Part shown: one piece after another, positions 25,540-37,870 of the stretch | How the letters are laid out: every line of letters begins with the position of its first letter | How positions within the stretch are numbered: position 1 is the stretch's first letter | Assembly (NCBI GenBank): GCA_038030265.1 | Contig: CM075938.1 | Coordinates: forward strand, 44,881,189 to 44,945,188 | Source of the DNA: Corythucha ciliata | Lineage: Eukaryota > Arthropoda > Insecta > Hemiptera > Tingidae | Direction of reading: 5' to 3' | DNA length: 64,000 nucleotides | Program-made: the position numbers and the translations under genes | Notes under the pieces: model-generated | What the model was told of the DNA's origin: nothing | Databases searched by the model: none | The model's input: only the letters and a program-made list of their open reading frames with translations

Positions 25540-26610
25540 GCCTCGAAGTTGTCTCCGGAAACCGCGATTTGCCATTATTACTCAATTTATCTGTGAAATA
25601 GCAAATGTTCTCAATTTAACCCCACACATTGCCATTTTTCTTGACTTCAGCAATGAACTAGCGTTTCACATAATTTTAGCCTCCTAGCAAGCCATCAACG
25701 AGAGTTTTTTTCCCCAATTTTCGCTGCAAATTAACGCTTTTGCTGAATTTTATCCGCGATTTATCGCAGTATCGTCATTTAGCGTGGATTAGCGATTTCG
25801 TTCACTTTCAGCCACGAAGTTACCTTCAGAATAAGCCGCTATGCGCGTTTTCTCCGTTTTAACCGCGAATTAACGTAATTTCCACACGTAAGCGCTTCTT
25901 CTCAATTTATCGGTGAATTACCGATTTCTCCCCATTTTAACCGTGAATAAGCGATTTTTCACCATTTTAGCAGTGAATTAACCAATGTTCTCTAGTTAAC
26001 CCCCCAATTAGCCATTTTTACTGATTTCAGCCGAAAATTAGCGTTTTTCCTAATTTTAGCCGATAATAATTATGGATTTTTATACGTTTCATCAACAAAT
26101 TAGAGTTCCCCCAATTTTTGGCCGCGAATTACCTAACGCTTTTTCTGAAATTTGGCCTGGGATTAACGATATTTTTCACTTTCTGGCATGAAGTTACCTT
26201 CAGAAGCCACGAATTGATGTTTTCTCCAGTCTAACCGCGAATTAGCGTTTTTTCCTCACTTCGGCGCTTCTTCTCAACTTTATCGGTTAATTGGCGATTT
26301 GTCTGCATTTTAGATGTAAATTATGGCGTTTTCCATAGGGGACGGACAACGTTTGTTTGGCATCCAACCTTTTATCGAACATGATTTGTAGATTCTGCTG
26401 GTAGATTTTTTTTTCTCGCTTTAGGCTATGAATTAGGGCCATTTCTCAGCTTGAGCCACGAAATTGTCCCACCGTAAGCCGAAAATTGTTGTTTCCAATT
26501 TCCGTACTTGTACTTCTAACCTCTAATTAGCGTTTTTTCTACACATATTATATAATTCGCGGAAGCTTGAAGCAACTTTAGCCTCGAAAGTAGCTAAGTA
26601 TTTTTCTTAA
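25540..26610. repeat. Minisatellite family A, longest array (T-rich orientation)
   Basis: Roughly 30-bp degenerate units of the form CAATTTTAGCCGCGAATTAGCG followed by a T-run and CT. Units vary by several bases in length and sequence. The same unit occurs in the opposite orientation elsewhere in the window. Confidence 0.7.
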
Positions 26611-26694
26611 TTCGAGGGTTTACTTCACCGAGTGACTCGTCGGAGAAGTAGATGATATATCGAGCTGCCAAGTCCTGAGTCTTTGTGACACACT

Positions 26695-27225
26695 CAATTC
26701 CAACGTGTTGGTCTGACACCATGCCAAGAAGACAGAGGAACAGTCGTCCCTGTCGTTACATTGCACCATGTGGCCGTCACATCGTCAGCATACATTACCA
26801 GATGTACGAAGTCCGTGGCAAGATTGGGAGCCAGATCATTCACGAAGACAAGAAACAAAATGGGACCCAAGAGCGAACCCTGCTTGACACCCTAATTCAA
26901 ACCGTCAACCAGCTGAGATACCTCACCCCTGAATTCACATCACGTACCAGACAAGAGGCCCTGGAAAAAGACAGGTAGACAGAACAGAGTCGCTGAAGCC
27001 GCAGTGTTTCATATTGGCTATCAAGATATCAATACGAGAGGTGATAAAGACGAAGTAACACATCCTGCCTAATACCCTCAAGTAGATCCAGACTCTTCTT
27101 CAGAAGCCAAACAGCACCCGTTACCTGTTGTCGTGGATCTACCCCTTTCTGGTACTCATACTGTCTCTCATCAAGGATGGAATTATTCTCAAAGTGTCAT
27201 GACGAGTCTGGCGAGTTCCACCGAC
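26695..27225 (-). pseudogene. Non-LTR retrotransposon reverse transcriptase remnant
   Basis: The minus-strand translation gives the RT block QGSLLGPILFLVFVNDL followed by a YADD catalytic motif, preceded by a DERQYEYQKG stretch matching the finger region. Stops and frame changes break the frame. Only a part of RT is left, without the endonuclease. Confidence 0.7.
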
Positions 27226-27958
27226 TCGATCACTTTAGCCAGCACCGCATAGAGATCGGGCGATAGCCATCGTATCAATCACTGCTTTTTTTTCTGCACA
27301 ATACGCGAAATTTTTAAGTGAGACTTTCTATAACAACGCTGCCATTTTAAGAACGCGTCCGGCCCCGATTCGGTGTGGAACGTTGTGTTGGGTTGTGTAT
27401 GCTTGACTTGATTACTAGTCCTCTATTACTCGAATGAGATTCGAAATTGTCTCGCTCTTCTTTACTCCTTTTTTTTTTCTCACAATTTTTGGGCCCACAC
27501 CCTGTAGCCTGTAGTGGAGGGTAATTCTTGAGGCTCGAATACGGTCAGATGCGAGTATTTCGAAATCTTATTCAAGTGTTCAGCAACTTTTACAGAAAAG
27601 ATCTATACAAATAATATGTATTAAATTGAATAATCAACTAACGGCACGACTATTGGCACTTAGAGCTTACAAAGTGACATTACGATCATACTAGGGGCGG
27701 TTTACCAACTAGGCTATACAGGCGAAGGAAATAGAGTACAAAAGTAGTCTGTATTGTAAGTTTGACTTCTGAGTTTTTTCCTTTCTATACAAGTTTTTCA
27801 TCCAGATCAACTCTCAGGATGTGGGGAGACACTCTTGTTTTAACGGAAAACCTGCCTTTTTGATTTCTTCAAGTGCTAGATTGATTTCGAATGCATAAAT
27901 GTAGACATAAAATTCACGTTTACTGTGTTTTGAATGAAAATGCCGGTTTTCGTTTACT
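27226..27958. other. Region 3' of OATP gene 1, nothing recognised
   Basis: AT-rich with a T-run near 27468. No exon or repeat end identified. Confidence 0.35.
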
Positions 27959-27963
27959 TTATT
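27958..27963 (-). promoter_or_regulatory. Possible poly(A) signal of OATP gene 1
   Basis: AATAAA overlaps the terminal TAA (27959-27961). It implies a very short 3' UTR unless a more distal signal is used. Confidence 0.35.
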
Positions 27964-30808
27964 CGACTTTCTGATCGCCGAGTTCTGAATCTCGAGGCAT
28001 TCCCAGTTCGTTCGTCATTTCTTTGCTCTCGGCCGGAATACCATTCTTCTCTTTGTCAGTTTCTTTCATCAACGGTTTTTCAACTTCCTCTTTTTCCGTG
28101 TCCGCCTGAGGAGTCTTGTCCTTCTCTTCCTTCTTGTCGTAAATTTCTAAGTTGCTGACGTTGCACATTACTCCGACGTCAAATAACGTGCCGACGAGTA
28201 AAAACCCTTTTGCAAGTTCAGTGTTAGTTACGTGGGGTCGTTCTAGAATAATAATATTTATAGCGGTACCGGAAGACGTGAAGTTCAACAGGTATCTCAA
28301 TTTCTCGTCGGAATAAAACCAACAATTCCCGACTTTCCCGCAGGTATGACCCCAAATGAGACAAGACGAATCTATTCGATTGAAAAAAAAAAAAAAAAAA
28401 CACGAATAGGAAAAAAGTGAATTATTCGGTAAAAGTTACCGATGATAGAGCCAAAGAACACCGGAGCCGGTATGAACGTGAAAGCGCACAGTACAACTTC
28501 GGATACTGCTATCGACACCGATTTATCTTTCGGAGCGACTGATCTGAAATTTAAAAGAAAAATCAATGAAGCTTATTATCTAGAATAATCATCTTATTCA
28601 TGTTACCTACCGGTACTGAATAATGGTGTTGCCCGCACGACCGCTGGCTGAAAGAAAGTTCAAGACACACAGGAGAGCGAGGAAAATGGTTAACTGGTTG
28701 CCGCAGTCGGCGGGGCAAGGCCCGTCGGTTGCGTAACTTGTCGCTGGTAAACATGTACAATTTAGAAAGGTCTACAAGACAAGAGAAAAAAAGTTCAGCA
28801 GTTGTATTGGTGGACAGTATTGCAGTTTTTTTATGCCTTGACGCCGTTTTGAATTGTAGTCGTGAGGCAACCAGCATGGCAGGGTGAATAGTACGTCACT
28901 CCGTCGGACGAACAAACTGGAGAATATTTCAAGTTGATGCTGCAGTTGCAGTCGGCGTTACAAGCTGCCGTTAAGTTCCAACTTTCGCGTACAAATACGT
29001 CAAATTCCGGGTTACCGATTTATATTTTTAAAAGTCTACACCTACCTGCCGTCAGTGCTGTACGAACCGTGAATGCTATCCTTTTGACAGCCCACGAAAG
29101 CGAACGACGCTCGCCCTATAACTTCGGCGCTTTCGGTGAAAACGTTCCAAGCCGCTAAATAAATGGGGCGCGGCTTGAATTTTGATATGACCATTCCTGA
29201 AGTTAGTACGCCAGCGGCTGTGCACACAAGACCAACGGCTCCTAAGGTTAGGGTGTGTTAGTATACCTTCGATATACAAAGATTCGATAAGTGTACCAGT
29301 TAAGATACTAGCTGTTGATGCGGATAGCCTGAACTGAGTTTCTATGTATTTAGGCATGAATATCCAGTACCCCATAATGCCAAAAATATAAAAACTTGCG
29401 CTGAGTGTGTTCAGGACAATTATTTTATTCTTAAGAATCCTTTTCATGGTCTTTTTAAAATCTGTTACGTTAATGATGTAAATCAGGCGCTTTTAGAAAC
29501 TGAAAAATAAAAACCTTTAAAAGATTGCTTGTTTCCGTCCCATTTAACGGGCAAATTCGCTTTTTGTCGTCGGCAAGCTTCCCTTGGCAACCATCTTGGA
29601 AATAATGTCATTGCAAAGGCGAAAACCAATTCCAAGCTTCCAAACGGAATCCATCCTAAAATCAAGAAAATTGGCATTTAATTGACGCCATTCCACATGT
29701 AAAATGCAGCATTTCACCCATGTGCCACGCTCCAATCCAACGAGCGTCCTCTTTCCCAAAGGGCGGCTCAACGCTCGGATCTACGTAGCGATTGAGAGCG
29801 AAAGACACGAAGGTGAATCCTACGGCGGGTCCGATGTAACGTAGCGTGGTGACTATGCCTGAACGAAATGAATCATAAACATAAAATATGCAAATTTTAG
29901 TGAAATGCTTACCAAGTAATAGGGGAAACTTATTTTTGGGGACATTATCGTCGAGGAACGCGGCTCCAAGGGTGTAATAAGCAGCTGAGCCGAATCCTGA
30001 TATCAAATGAGCTATAATGAATATCGTCAGAGCTATTAGTCCCTCCTCTTCGACTGAGCAGTTTTCTTCAGGTGGCAAAGTGTGACACAAGGGATCTATG
30101 AAAATAATTAATTGGTTCAATGTGCCTTAATGATGGGTCTAATCTTTAATTTTCGCCACCGTTTCTCAATGAGAAGTGACCCGAAATAGAAGAATTTGCA
30201 GTTGTGTTTCGAATCGAAACGTCACCACCCGGTCCCAGGTAATAGTGAGGAAGGTACCTTAGGAAACACCCCAGCGTGGGGAAAAGAGCCAAACATCCGA
30301 CCCATTTCGCACGATTACCAGAACTACCAAAATACGCTATGAAGAGAGACGCCGTGATAGCGCCAATATCCCAGGCTGATGATATTAAACCTAAAAAAAA
30401 AAAAAATTAACGTTGTTTTTAGTGTCAAAATAGGTACTTTGTTTCTTCTTTAAAACATCTTACCGAACGACGCACTCGGTAATTTAAACCTCTTTTCCAA
30501 TGTACTTATTGTTCCGTTAAAGTAATTAGCAAAGGCGGACTGGTTGAGGCCCATAAGACCGTAGACTATGAGGAAAACCTTTTTGCTGGTGAATATTTGC
30601 AGCCAATTCGGGGCACATGATCCACAACCACATCGGGACGCCTTCTTATACTCTTCTGTATTATTATAAATGATGATTGAAAAATCAACAACAACATTGA
30701 CATCGCCATAATGAGTCACAAACCGTTCAATTCTTCGTCATTTAATCCATCAGTCGATTGGGGATTTTCTTTTTCACTGGTTTTCCTCGGCACATCTCCC
30801 TCTTCCAT
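27959..30808 (-). CDS. Solute carrier organic anion transporter (OATP/SLCO family), gene 1
   Basis: Twelve-TM plasma-membrane exchanger of large organic anions (family knowledge). Exons 5' to 3': 30724-30808, 30464-30655, 30160-30390, 29913-30095, 29718-29858, 29515-29655, 29297-29461, 29046-29241, 28837-28981, 28611-28771, 28440-28543, 28270-28371, 27959-28206; 2094 nt, 697 aa, normal family length, all phases consistent. Seen: TM1 ([20 protein letters not shown]); family signature [11 protein letters not shown] (about 268-278; a second W is usual where H stands); Cys-rich Kazal-like loop (about 447-505, CNADCNCS and [12 protein letters not shown]); C-terminal segment [12 protein letters not shown]; charged Lys/Glu-rich cytosolic tail. 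Intron 9 (28772-28836) is best read as GC-AG; a GT donor six bases earlier would shorten the loop relative to gene 2. Intron 12 (28207-28269) is 63 nt, in frame and stop-free. The start codon follows a CCTAG acceptor-like site, suggesting a 5' UTR exon. AATAAA overlaps the stop. Confidence 0.92.
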
Positions 30809-30849
30809 GTCTGAAGAGTTGAGGGACTAGGCGGAAAAAATAGAATTGT

Positions 30850-31700
30850 TTTAGGTAGCCTTACAACCAAATGAGAACGGTAGTAATATTTCATGTTGCT
30901 ATTTACTTTGAAGTTCCTATATAAGATCTAGAGAATAAATAGATAAGAATAACTAATTTTAGTCTAACTCCACAATGCGTGAAACTTTATGCTTTCAAGA
31001 TTATTATACTACGCAAATTTTTCTTTCTCGTGGGGTACACGATTATAATTCGTCCAGATTTTCGATTTTCTCGCACAATAATACGCGTATTATCTGAGCG
31101 TATATTATGTGCGTTATTTTGCGTTACGACTTACGAAGAAATAAATACGTCGTAAAAAAAAATGGGGAAAAAATAGATTTCCCCAAGGAGCCTCTATATG
31201 AACTGAAGTTCACGCGTACTAAGCCCGAATTCCTATGTTGACGTTCTTCGAATTTTGATGTGTCAAATATTTTCAGAGCCTGCTCTTGTTTTTATTTGTT
31301 CTTTGATTTTATCTGATTTTTCTTTATATCCATTCATTCCAAAGTCTCGGTCCCTTGCTTTTATTTTTTGTCTCCTTCCCCACTTTTTCTTGTTTTCTGA
31401 AATCCGGGCCCCCAAGGAACATAGGACCTGGGGGGATACAGTTCCCCCCTCTTCTCGACAGGCCCAGCTCTAATCACAACAGGGGCTCCAACTCCAACCA
31501 CAGTTAGAGCCTTCAACCACGGTAAAGCCACAATCACAGTAAAACATCAAACCGCGGCCAAGCTCCAACCACAAAGAACGTCCAACCACAGTCAAGTTTG
31601 TGTTTTTGTTTTGACAACACCCCCCCCCCTCTGCAATGCGCCCTGCACCCTCGGTACGAAATTCCAGGTCGATTATTGGGCCCCCTTGGGTCTGTAGATC
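30850..31700. other. Region upstream of OATP gene 1
   Basis: It should hold the OATP promoter and 5' UTR exon. I see no clear TATA or initiator. From about 31470 to 31600 is a short degenerate tandem repeat with core CTCCAACCACAGT. Confidence 0.35.
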
Positions 31701-31799
31701 TAGTCCAGGATCCCCTTCCCTCTGATAAGGTTTAGGAGGTCCTCAGCTAGGGTTTCGCGGGCCGGAGCACCCTCAAGTATATCGACCCCGAATATGCCG

Positions 31800-34230
31800 A
31801 GCTGGCGGCCCGCGAGCGCCTCACGCTCGAATCATACGATGTGAAGGGTAGTCTCGTCTTCTTCCCCTCACAGTCTATACAACAGAGACTCTGTGGTTAC
31901 CCCGATGCGGTGTAGGTGGTAACAGAGCTGGCAGAATCCTGTGATAAGGCCTACCACCGTCCTAAGGTCTCTCCAGCTAAGTCGAAGCACTTTGCTTGTA
32001 AGATTCTTGCATGGTCCTTTGACCATGCGCTTACTCTGCTGATGTCCCTCCAGTCTCTGCCAGCGTATAGCCGCCTGGGCTCTGACCCACTTGGCTATCG
32101 CTATCCTGAAGGTCGATGGCGGGACGCCGAACGCCGGCTCCGGACTAGTGAAGTCGATACTCGAGCCCTCCCTGGCCAAGGAGTCCGCCTCCTCAATCCC
32201 GTGAATACCCTTGTGTCCCGGTATTAGACAAATGCTTTGGCGACAGTCCAATACGAGCCCGCCAGAGGTCACTATTTAAGCCGTTAGTGCCTTAATGGCA
32301 GCCTTGCTATTTGTGAGGATACGGATGTGGGCATTCTGCTCGTCCCTCCGCATATTCTCAGCAGCACAATAAGCCTTAATTGCGTAGGCTTCGGCTTGGA
32401 AGACCGAGGTGTGAACCCCAAGAGGTGTAGACAGCCTCCATTCGTGTTCCACCCCGTACACCCCGCACCACACCCCGTGGAAACCCCCACCGCTAGGGCC
32501 GACGTTGAACGAACAGAGGCCCTGATTCGCTGAACGATCCGCAATATTAGCGGAAAGGAAATTATGGGGAAAGGAAAATACCGAAAAAGGGGAAGCCCCC
32601 CTCCCTTTTTACAAAAGAAATGTGCCGCGATAGAGCGGCGAAAAAGAGAGCGGAGAGAAGTTGGCTATCCTAGAAGACCATCCCGAACCTTTTCACCCCA
32701 AAAAAGATTATTCCCGTCGGCACTGGTGAGTTATTGAACTTATCGTACCCCCCCCCCCATGCCATTGTGAACAATTCTGTGTTTAACGTAATTTAAGATG
32801 TTTTTAATATACTTTTAATGTTTTCCTCTTTTTCGTTAGTGCTAGCTTTTCTTTAGATTAGTGAGTCCATCCCGTGTCCTGTCAAATCTCCCTAATAATC
32901 CCCTGGGTCATCTCAATGCATAGCCCCAGTGACCGTCAGACACGCCAGTCTCTGAACACCCTTGAGGGTGTTTTTTTGCCCCCGCACCTGTTCCGCATTG
33001 TTCCACCAGGCCACTGAGCAATATATTAGTGCGGGTCTGACTATCGCCGTGTACAGACCATAAGACCATATGCGGCCTTGATCCCCACGTTTGGCCGCAG
33101 GCATTTTTCGTCCTCTAAGCAGTATTTTACCCCAACTTTGCTCAGGTGCTTGTTCCAGGTGAGCGTGGAGTACAGGGTTACCCCCAGATACTTCACCTCT
33201 CTCCGAAGAGATAGCCTGGTATTGTAGAATATAGGTTCTTTAAAGTCCCCAAAATTCTTCTTTCTAGTGAAGGCCACTAGGTTGGTCCTGTCCGGGTTTA
33301 CATTCAGCCCTTCCTCCCCACACCAGTCCTTCTTTATATTCAATGCTCATTGGGTCAAGTCCGACACCACCCCAAAATGTTGCCCTCTGATGACGATGAC
33401 AATATCGTCCGCGTATCCTTGGACATAGAACTCATTATCAGCCAACCGCACCAATAAAGAATTCAATTGGCCACCATGGCCCACATTCGGGGTGACAAAA
33501 CCCCCCTTTGTGGGCTCCGTTTCTTCATAGCCACCTCAAGGGACTCCCCAGGGAGCGAGGCAATAAATGTTCTGCTTTCAAGCAGCACCCTCACCCACCT
33601 ACCAATGGTGTCGCAGATGCCACGCCCTGTGCAGCTTCAATGACCGAGGATATAGTAAGTGTTATCATGCAAAGACACCCTCTATGTCTAGGAAGATTCC
33701 CTTCGGCCAGCTCCTTGTGCTCTAGATCACCCTCAGGCCTAGCAATAACTATATAGCTGGTGCAGGGCCGTCTCGCGGGACTTACCCTGCTGGTAGGCAA
33801 ATTGGCCTGGGTGTAGTGGCCTCGAAGGGAAGCAGTTTTCCCAGATATGCCTATCCACCAGTTTTTCCAGCGTCTTCAAAATCAAAGATGTTATAGACAG
33901 ATGGGTCGATTTGCTTTAGCCATATTGCATATGACGGGCGCCCCGGCTTAGAAATGAACACGACCCGTGCCTTCTGCGGCAGAAGTTCTGCCACACCTCA
34001 GGGATTCTGCCCATTGCCAGGTAAGCCCTGAAGATGCAACACAGTCGTCTGGCAACCTCCGCCCCCCCCCTCCTGCAGGAGCTTGAGGATTATGCCATGC
34101 GTCCAGAAGCTTTGAAGGGGGCAAACGAGCCAATGGCCCACTGTACCCTTCCCATTGTGACCACCTCGCTAGCCACACGCCAGTCCACTGCTCCAATCAT
34201 AGTAGTTGTCAATCATAGTCCAAGAGTTTA
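31800..34230 (-). pseudogene. Degraded non-LTR retrotransposon with RT and RNase H
   Basis: Read on the minus strand from high to low coordinates, in shifting frames: RT start (RPICLTSLILKTLEKLVDRH, about 33850-33925; then HPGQFAYQQGKSRETALHQL); catalytic YADD (about 33400-33425); thumb (VKYLGVTLYSTLTWNKHLSK, about 33140-33200); RNase H start (SVFQAEAYAIKAY, about 32380); RNase H end (PGHKGIHGIEEADSLAREG, about 32160-32240). At least one stop lies just after YADD, with several frameshifts. Domain order fits a Jockey/I/R1-like element. No intact ORF. Confidence 0.8.
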
Positions 34231-34560
34231 GGAATCCAAGTTTCGCGATTCTGGCTCCTTCAAAACCCGAAAATTTCGCAGGATTTCCGCTCTTTCAATT
34301 CCTGTATATTATGGGGCTGACTTTTTATAAAATCTGTTTCACAGGACTGGTTAATTTTAAAAACCCACTAGACCTAGAATCATTCCGTGGATTTGGCTCT
34401 TTCTAAACCCAATTCCACGGATTTTCGCTCTGTCAAACGACATCACGTAATGACGGCTCATTGAAACCACAATTTTTCAGATTTTCGCTATTTCCAGAAC
34501 AAGATTCCGTGAGTATGGCTCTATCATGAATCAAATTCGCGGGTGCGGGTCTTTTTCATA
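34210..34560. repeat. Minisatellite family C array
   Basis: Degenerate units of about 35-40 bp around GGCTCTTTCAAAACCCGAAAATTTCG, the family also seen at 120-800 and 63410-63880. Confidence 0.55.
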
Positions 34561-34743
34561 ACTTCGTAACAAACGAAACGACGAATTCGTTTGGTGACTG
34601 TAAGCGTTGTGGGTGTGTCACGTGACGCTACAAGTAAATTAAAGTTGCCGGAGATTGATAATGGGACGCAGTGCCCGAAACTAGTCTCGTGAAGAGGAAA
34701 AATACAATTTGTTGAACTGAACTCATTAATTAATATAACCCTA

Positions 34744-35039
34744 AAGCTATGTCTCCACTTGTGCCTTATCGCGTGCGTCATAGCGCACGGTGTGTTGAAC
34801 TTGAGGAATGCGCTATTGCGTGCCTCAAAAAGCGGATTTCGTCTTCCTCTTTCAATTCAACTCGCCTTTTCAACTTTCGCTTCAACTTTCAACAACGCAT
34901 GCGTCTAAGCTATTCACGAAATTTCTGATATCTTTCCAGATTTCTGAGGCATGCAATAGTGCATTCCTCACGCTCAACACAGTGCGCCATGATGCATGCC
35001 TGTGACGCACGCGAAAAGGCACAAGTGGAGACATAGCTT
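34744..35039. mobile_element. 296-bp long-armed foldback MITE
   Basis: Outer arms AAGCTATGTCTCCACTTGTG and its complement at 35020-35039. The pairing continues inward through CGCGTGCGTCA and then an imperfect inner arm (GAGGAATGCGCTATTGCGTG against CATGCAATAGTGCATTCCTC), about 100 nt per side. Confidence 0.7.
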
Positions 35040-35194
35040 AACGCACATGAAAAATAGTCAATGAGCCGTAAGAATGAAAAAGAGCATGACCTTATGCTTG
35101 CATTTTCGTCATTTTCATTCATATAAACAGTTGAGCAAAATTGGCGATTACGGCCATGCAAATTAAAAAACCCCTTCAGAAATTCTGAGTAACG

Positions 35195-35629
35195 AATGGG
35201 GAACTTGCACATTTTGCAAGCTCTGGTATTTCTTGAAGAGGGCTCTTCAAACAACAAAGCTATTGCTCACATTAAACATTGAAATCAATCAAGGATTTTT
35301 TTAAAGCGAATTTTTCAAAATTTTTAGTGGGGGTTTGATTACGTCAAAGGTTATTCAATGAAATGGATGGTGTGGGGAAGAGGGGGGTAAGAAGCATTTT
35401 CAGGGGGGCAATTTTTCTTGTTATTTGTAATTAAAAAATGTTATAGTTTCCTCAGGTGCTTCACAAGTGACCATTGACGTCATTTCCCCCCGCACCATCC
35501 ATCCCTTCTTGAAGAACTCCGAAATTTATTTTAAAATCACCAAGTGCACCAATCGGGCTGCAACCACTCTATCCATGTCCCAATTCACCGGTTTACTTTT
35601 CTCATTGCATTCATGCAAGTTCCGCATTG
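35195..35629 (+). mobile_element. MITE-like element, copy 2 of the AATGGGGAACTTGCA family
   Basis: Starts AATGGGGAACTTGCACATTT and ends TGCAAGTTCCGCATT. Collinear with 17039-17489 apart from small gaps. Confidence 0.72.
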
Positions 35630-36160
35630 ACCGAAACTGAGCATATACATAACAATCATTTCTAGAAATGGTATGTCGGAAAAATCACGTATTTTGTGTG
35701 ACACTAAAGTAATAGGCTGTTACAGAACCAAATGGTCAGTTTAAACCTTAAGTTCGATTTGTAGGGCCAAAAATTCTACCTGCTGGGTTTTTGACAGAAA
35801 ATATTAATTTGGAACTAAAACATCGATTTATAGAGTGAGGAGGGCGTGAATTTTCGATTTTGTTACGGGGGTTTTTGTTGGGCAGGGTAAATGGGAGGGG
35901 TGTGATATCCCTCCTTCACCATATCGAAAAACCTCCGCAATTAATGCCTACTACCCTTAAACCCTAAGCCTATTATTGTGGGCATAAAAAAAAGGCATAA
36001 TAGAAGGCGCGAAAAGATCAGTCCCAGACACCCATCCTTCAACTCTGTCGGGTCGTGCTGGTTGAAGCCTACTCATCCGTACCATTGAAATGTTTTCATT
36101 TTATATTTCAACACACTAGTGACCCCTAACCTTCCCCTCGAAATCCCCACCTCGTCGCCA
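35630..36160. other. No recognised feature
   Basis: AT-rich intergenic sequence without exons or clear repeat ends. Confidence 0.35.
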
Positions 36161-36162
36161 GT

Positions 36163-36420
36163 AGCGTACGGAGGTATGGGGCGACGAGGGCGAACCGCCC
36201 CGGGCTCCTTCATTCAGAGAGGGGCCCTCGAAAAGCATGAATGTGGGAAAGTTGGGATTATTATTAGATATTAGGTTAAAAATGGGTTTTATTTCATGGT
36301 TGCAGGAACAGGAATTTTAAGTCGGGCTTTTCCGGTCCCGGCCAAAACGCCCCTATAACGGATCGTCAGCGCCGAAAACGGAACGTTTTGCCTTTTGGAC
36401 GATTGCTCATGACCGGAGTA
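36163..36420 (+). mobile_element. Dispersed element, CAGTAGCGTACGGAGG end, copy 1
   Basis: It shares about 250 bp in inverted orientation with 46630-46882: CAGTAGCGTAC end, then GGCGAC, a CCGCCCC block, CGGTCCC.GCCAAAACGCC, CGTCAGCGCCGAAAAC. The end resembles the hAT-like CAGTGGCGTAGG ends of this window. The far end is not identified. Confidence 0.55.
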
Positions 36421-36459
36421 GCCTATCAAGTTCCGTGTGCACTGTTCTTAGGAAAGCCT

Positions 36460-37870
36460 ACTTACAAACCTGCGTCAGGAATTGAGGAAACGCGCTAATA
36501 TTTGCTGTTCTTGGAGGCAAGTACGCTGCTGCAATTTTAGAAAAAGTCCTTGTAATGATGGCTGAAATGACAGAAAAGCGCTCATTCATTGATGAAATTG
36601 AGAAAACTTGGCAATTCGCTGTTTCTCGATATAAAATCGGGCCCAAAATTAAGAAAAAATCGCTTATTCGTGGTTTATGATGTCCCTTTTTACGGCTCAA
36701 ATTTAGAAGAGAAAAAAACGCTAATGAGATGTTCTTGGCAAGTCAGCGACTAAAATTTAAATGACACTCAAACGCAGATAAAATTGAGAAAAACGATCAT
36801 TCACAGATAAAATTGAAAAAAGGTGATAATCCGCTGATGAAATTGAGAAAACGCGATAGTTCGCGCATAAAATTAAGAAAAAAATTATTATTTGCACCTA
36901 AAATTGAAAAAAAACGCTTATTCACGGGTGAAGTGGATTAAGACCCTTATTCACGGCTAAAATTGAAAAAAAAAAATCGCTAGTTTGGCGATAATATTAA
37001 GAAAAATCGATAATTTGATGCTAAAATTTCGAAAAAGCGCCAATTCGTATAGCTGAAATTGAGAAAAAGCGTTCGTTCACAACTAAGGCCATGAACAACA
37101 GAAGGGTGGGCAGCTTTCAGAGGTCAGGGTCAGACTTTGGGCCCTGATGTGCCCAATGTGATGGCTATAGCTCCGCGTCGACGCTGGTCGTACCCGGCGC
37201 TAGCTATGGGTCGGCGCCCTTTAAAAAAAGAAAAAAAAAACAAAAGAACAAAATTGTCCACTTCGCAAAAATTAAGAATGGAAACCAGCAACTTCCAGAG
37301 AGATATTTAGACTCGAAACTGGCAATTCCACGAATATTTGAACCTGATGTCGAGAATAAGACGTGGTACTTTCAGTATCGCAAATACTCAGCCAAGAATC
37401 TTCCACTTTCGAGGATGTTTGCCTAAAACGTGTTGCAACTTTGCGACTATTCGTCAGGGCGCTGCCATGGGCGGCTAGCTCACGTCATGCCAACTCACTA
37501 AAAAAAAAAAAAAAACCTGAAAATTTCAATTTCGCGAAATCAAAGGCCGGAAATTACCAAGTTCCCGGATATTTAGACCTGAAACATGCAATTTAACGGA
37601 TATTTAGCTCAAAATGATGTAATTCATCTCAAATCGGCTATTTCTTCAAATTTTAGCTGCAAATGAGCGGTTTTACTCAAATTAAATTGTGTATTAGCGC
37701 TTTTTCGCAATTTCGTCCGCGATTTAGCGATTTTTTATACACTTTTTGCCATGAATTAGCGCTTTTTCTCTGCGTTGGACACAAAGTTGCCTTATAATAG
37801 AGAAAACAACACCAATTCACGATTCATGGAGGCAACTTTATGGTTAAAATTGAGAAAGAGCGCTATTTAT
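36460..37870. repeat. Minisatellite family A arrays in both orientations
   Basis: A-rich orientation (AAAATTGAGAAAAAGCG..AATTCGC) from 36500 to about 37090, then non-repetitive DNA with A-runs, then T-rich orientation at about 37640-37790. Units are about 30 bp and strongly diverged. Confidence 0.6.

Noticed and set aside
25540..26610. CRISPR-like array
   Set aside because: Units are contiguous and degenerate without unique spacers, and the genome is eukaryotic.
33508..33756. 82-aa plus-strand frame
   Set aside because: Antisense to the degraded reverse transcriptase.
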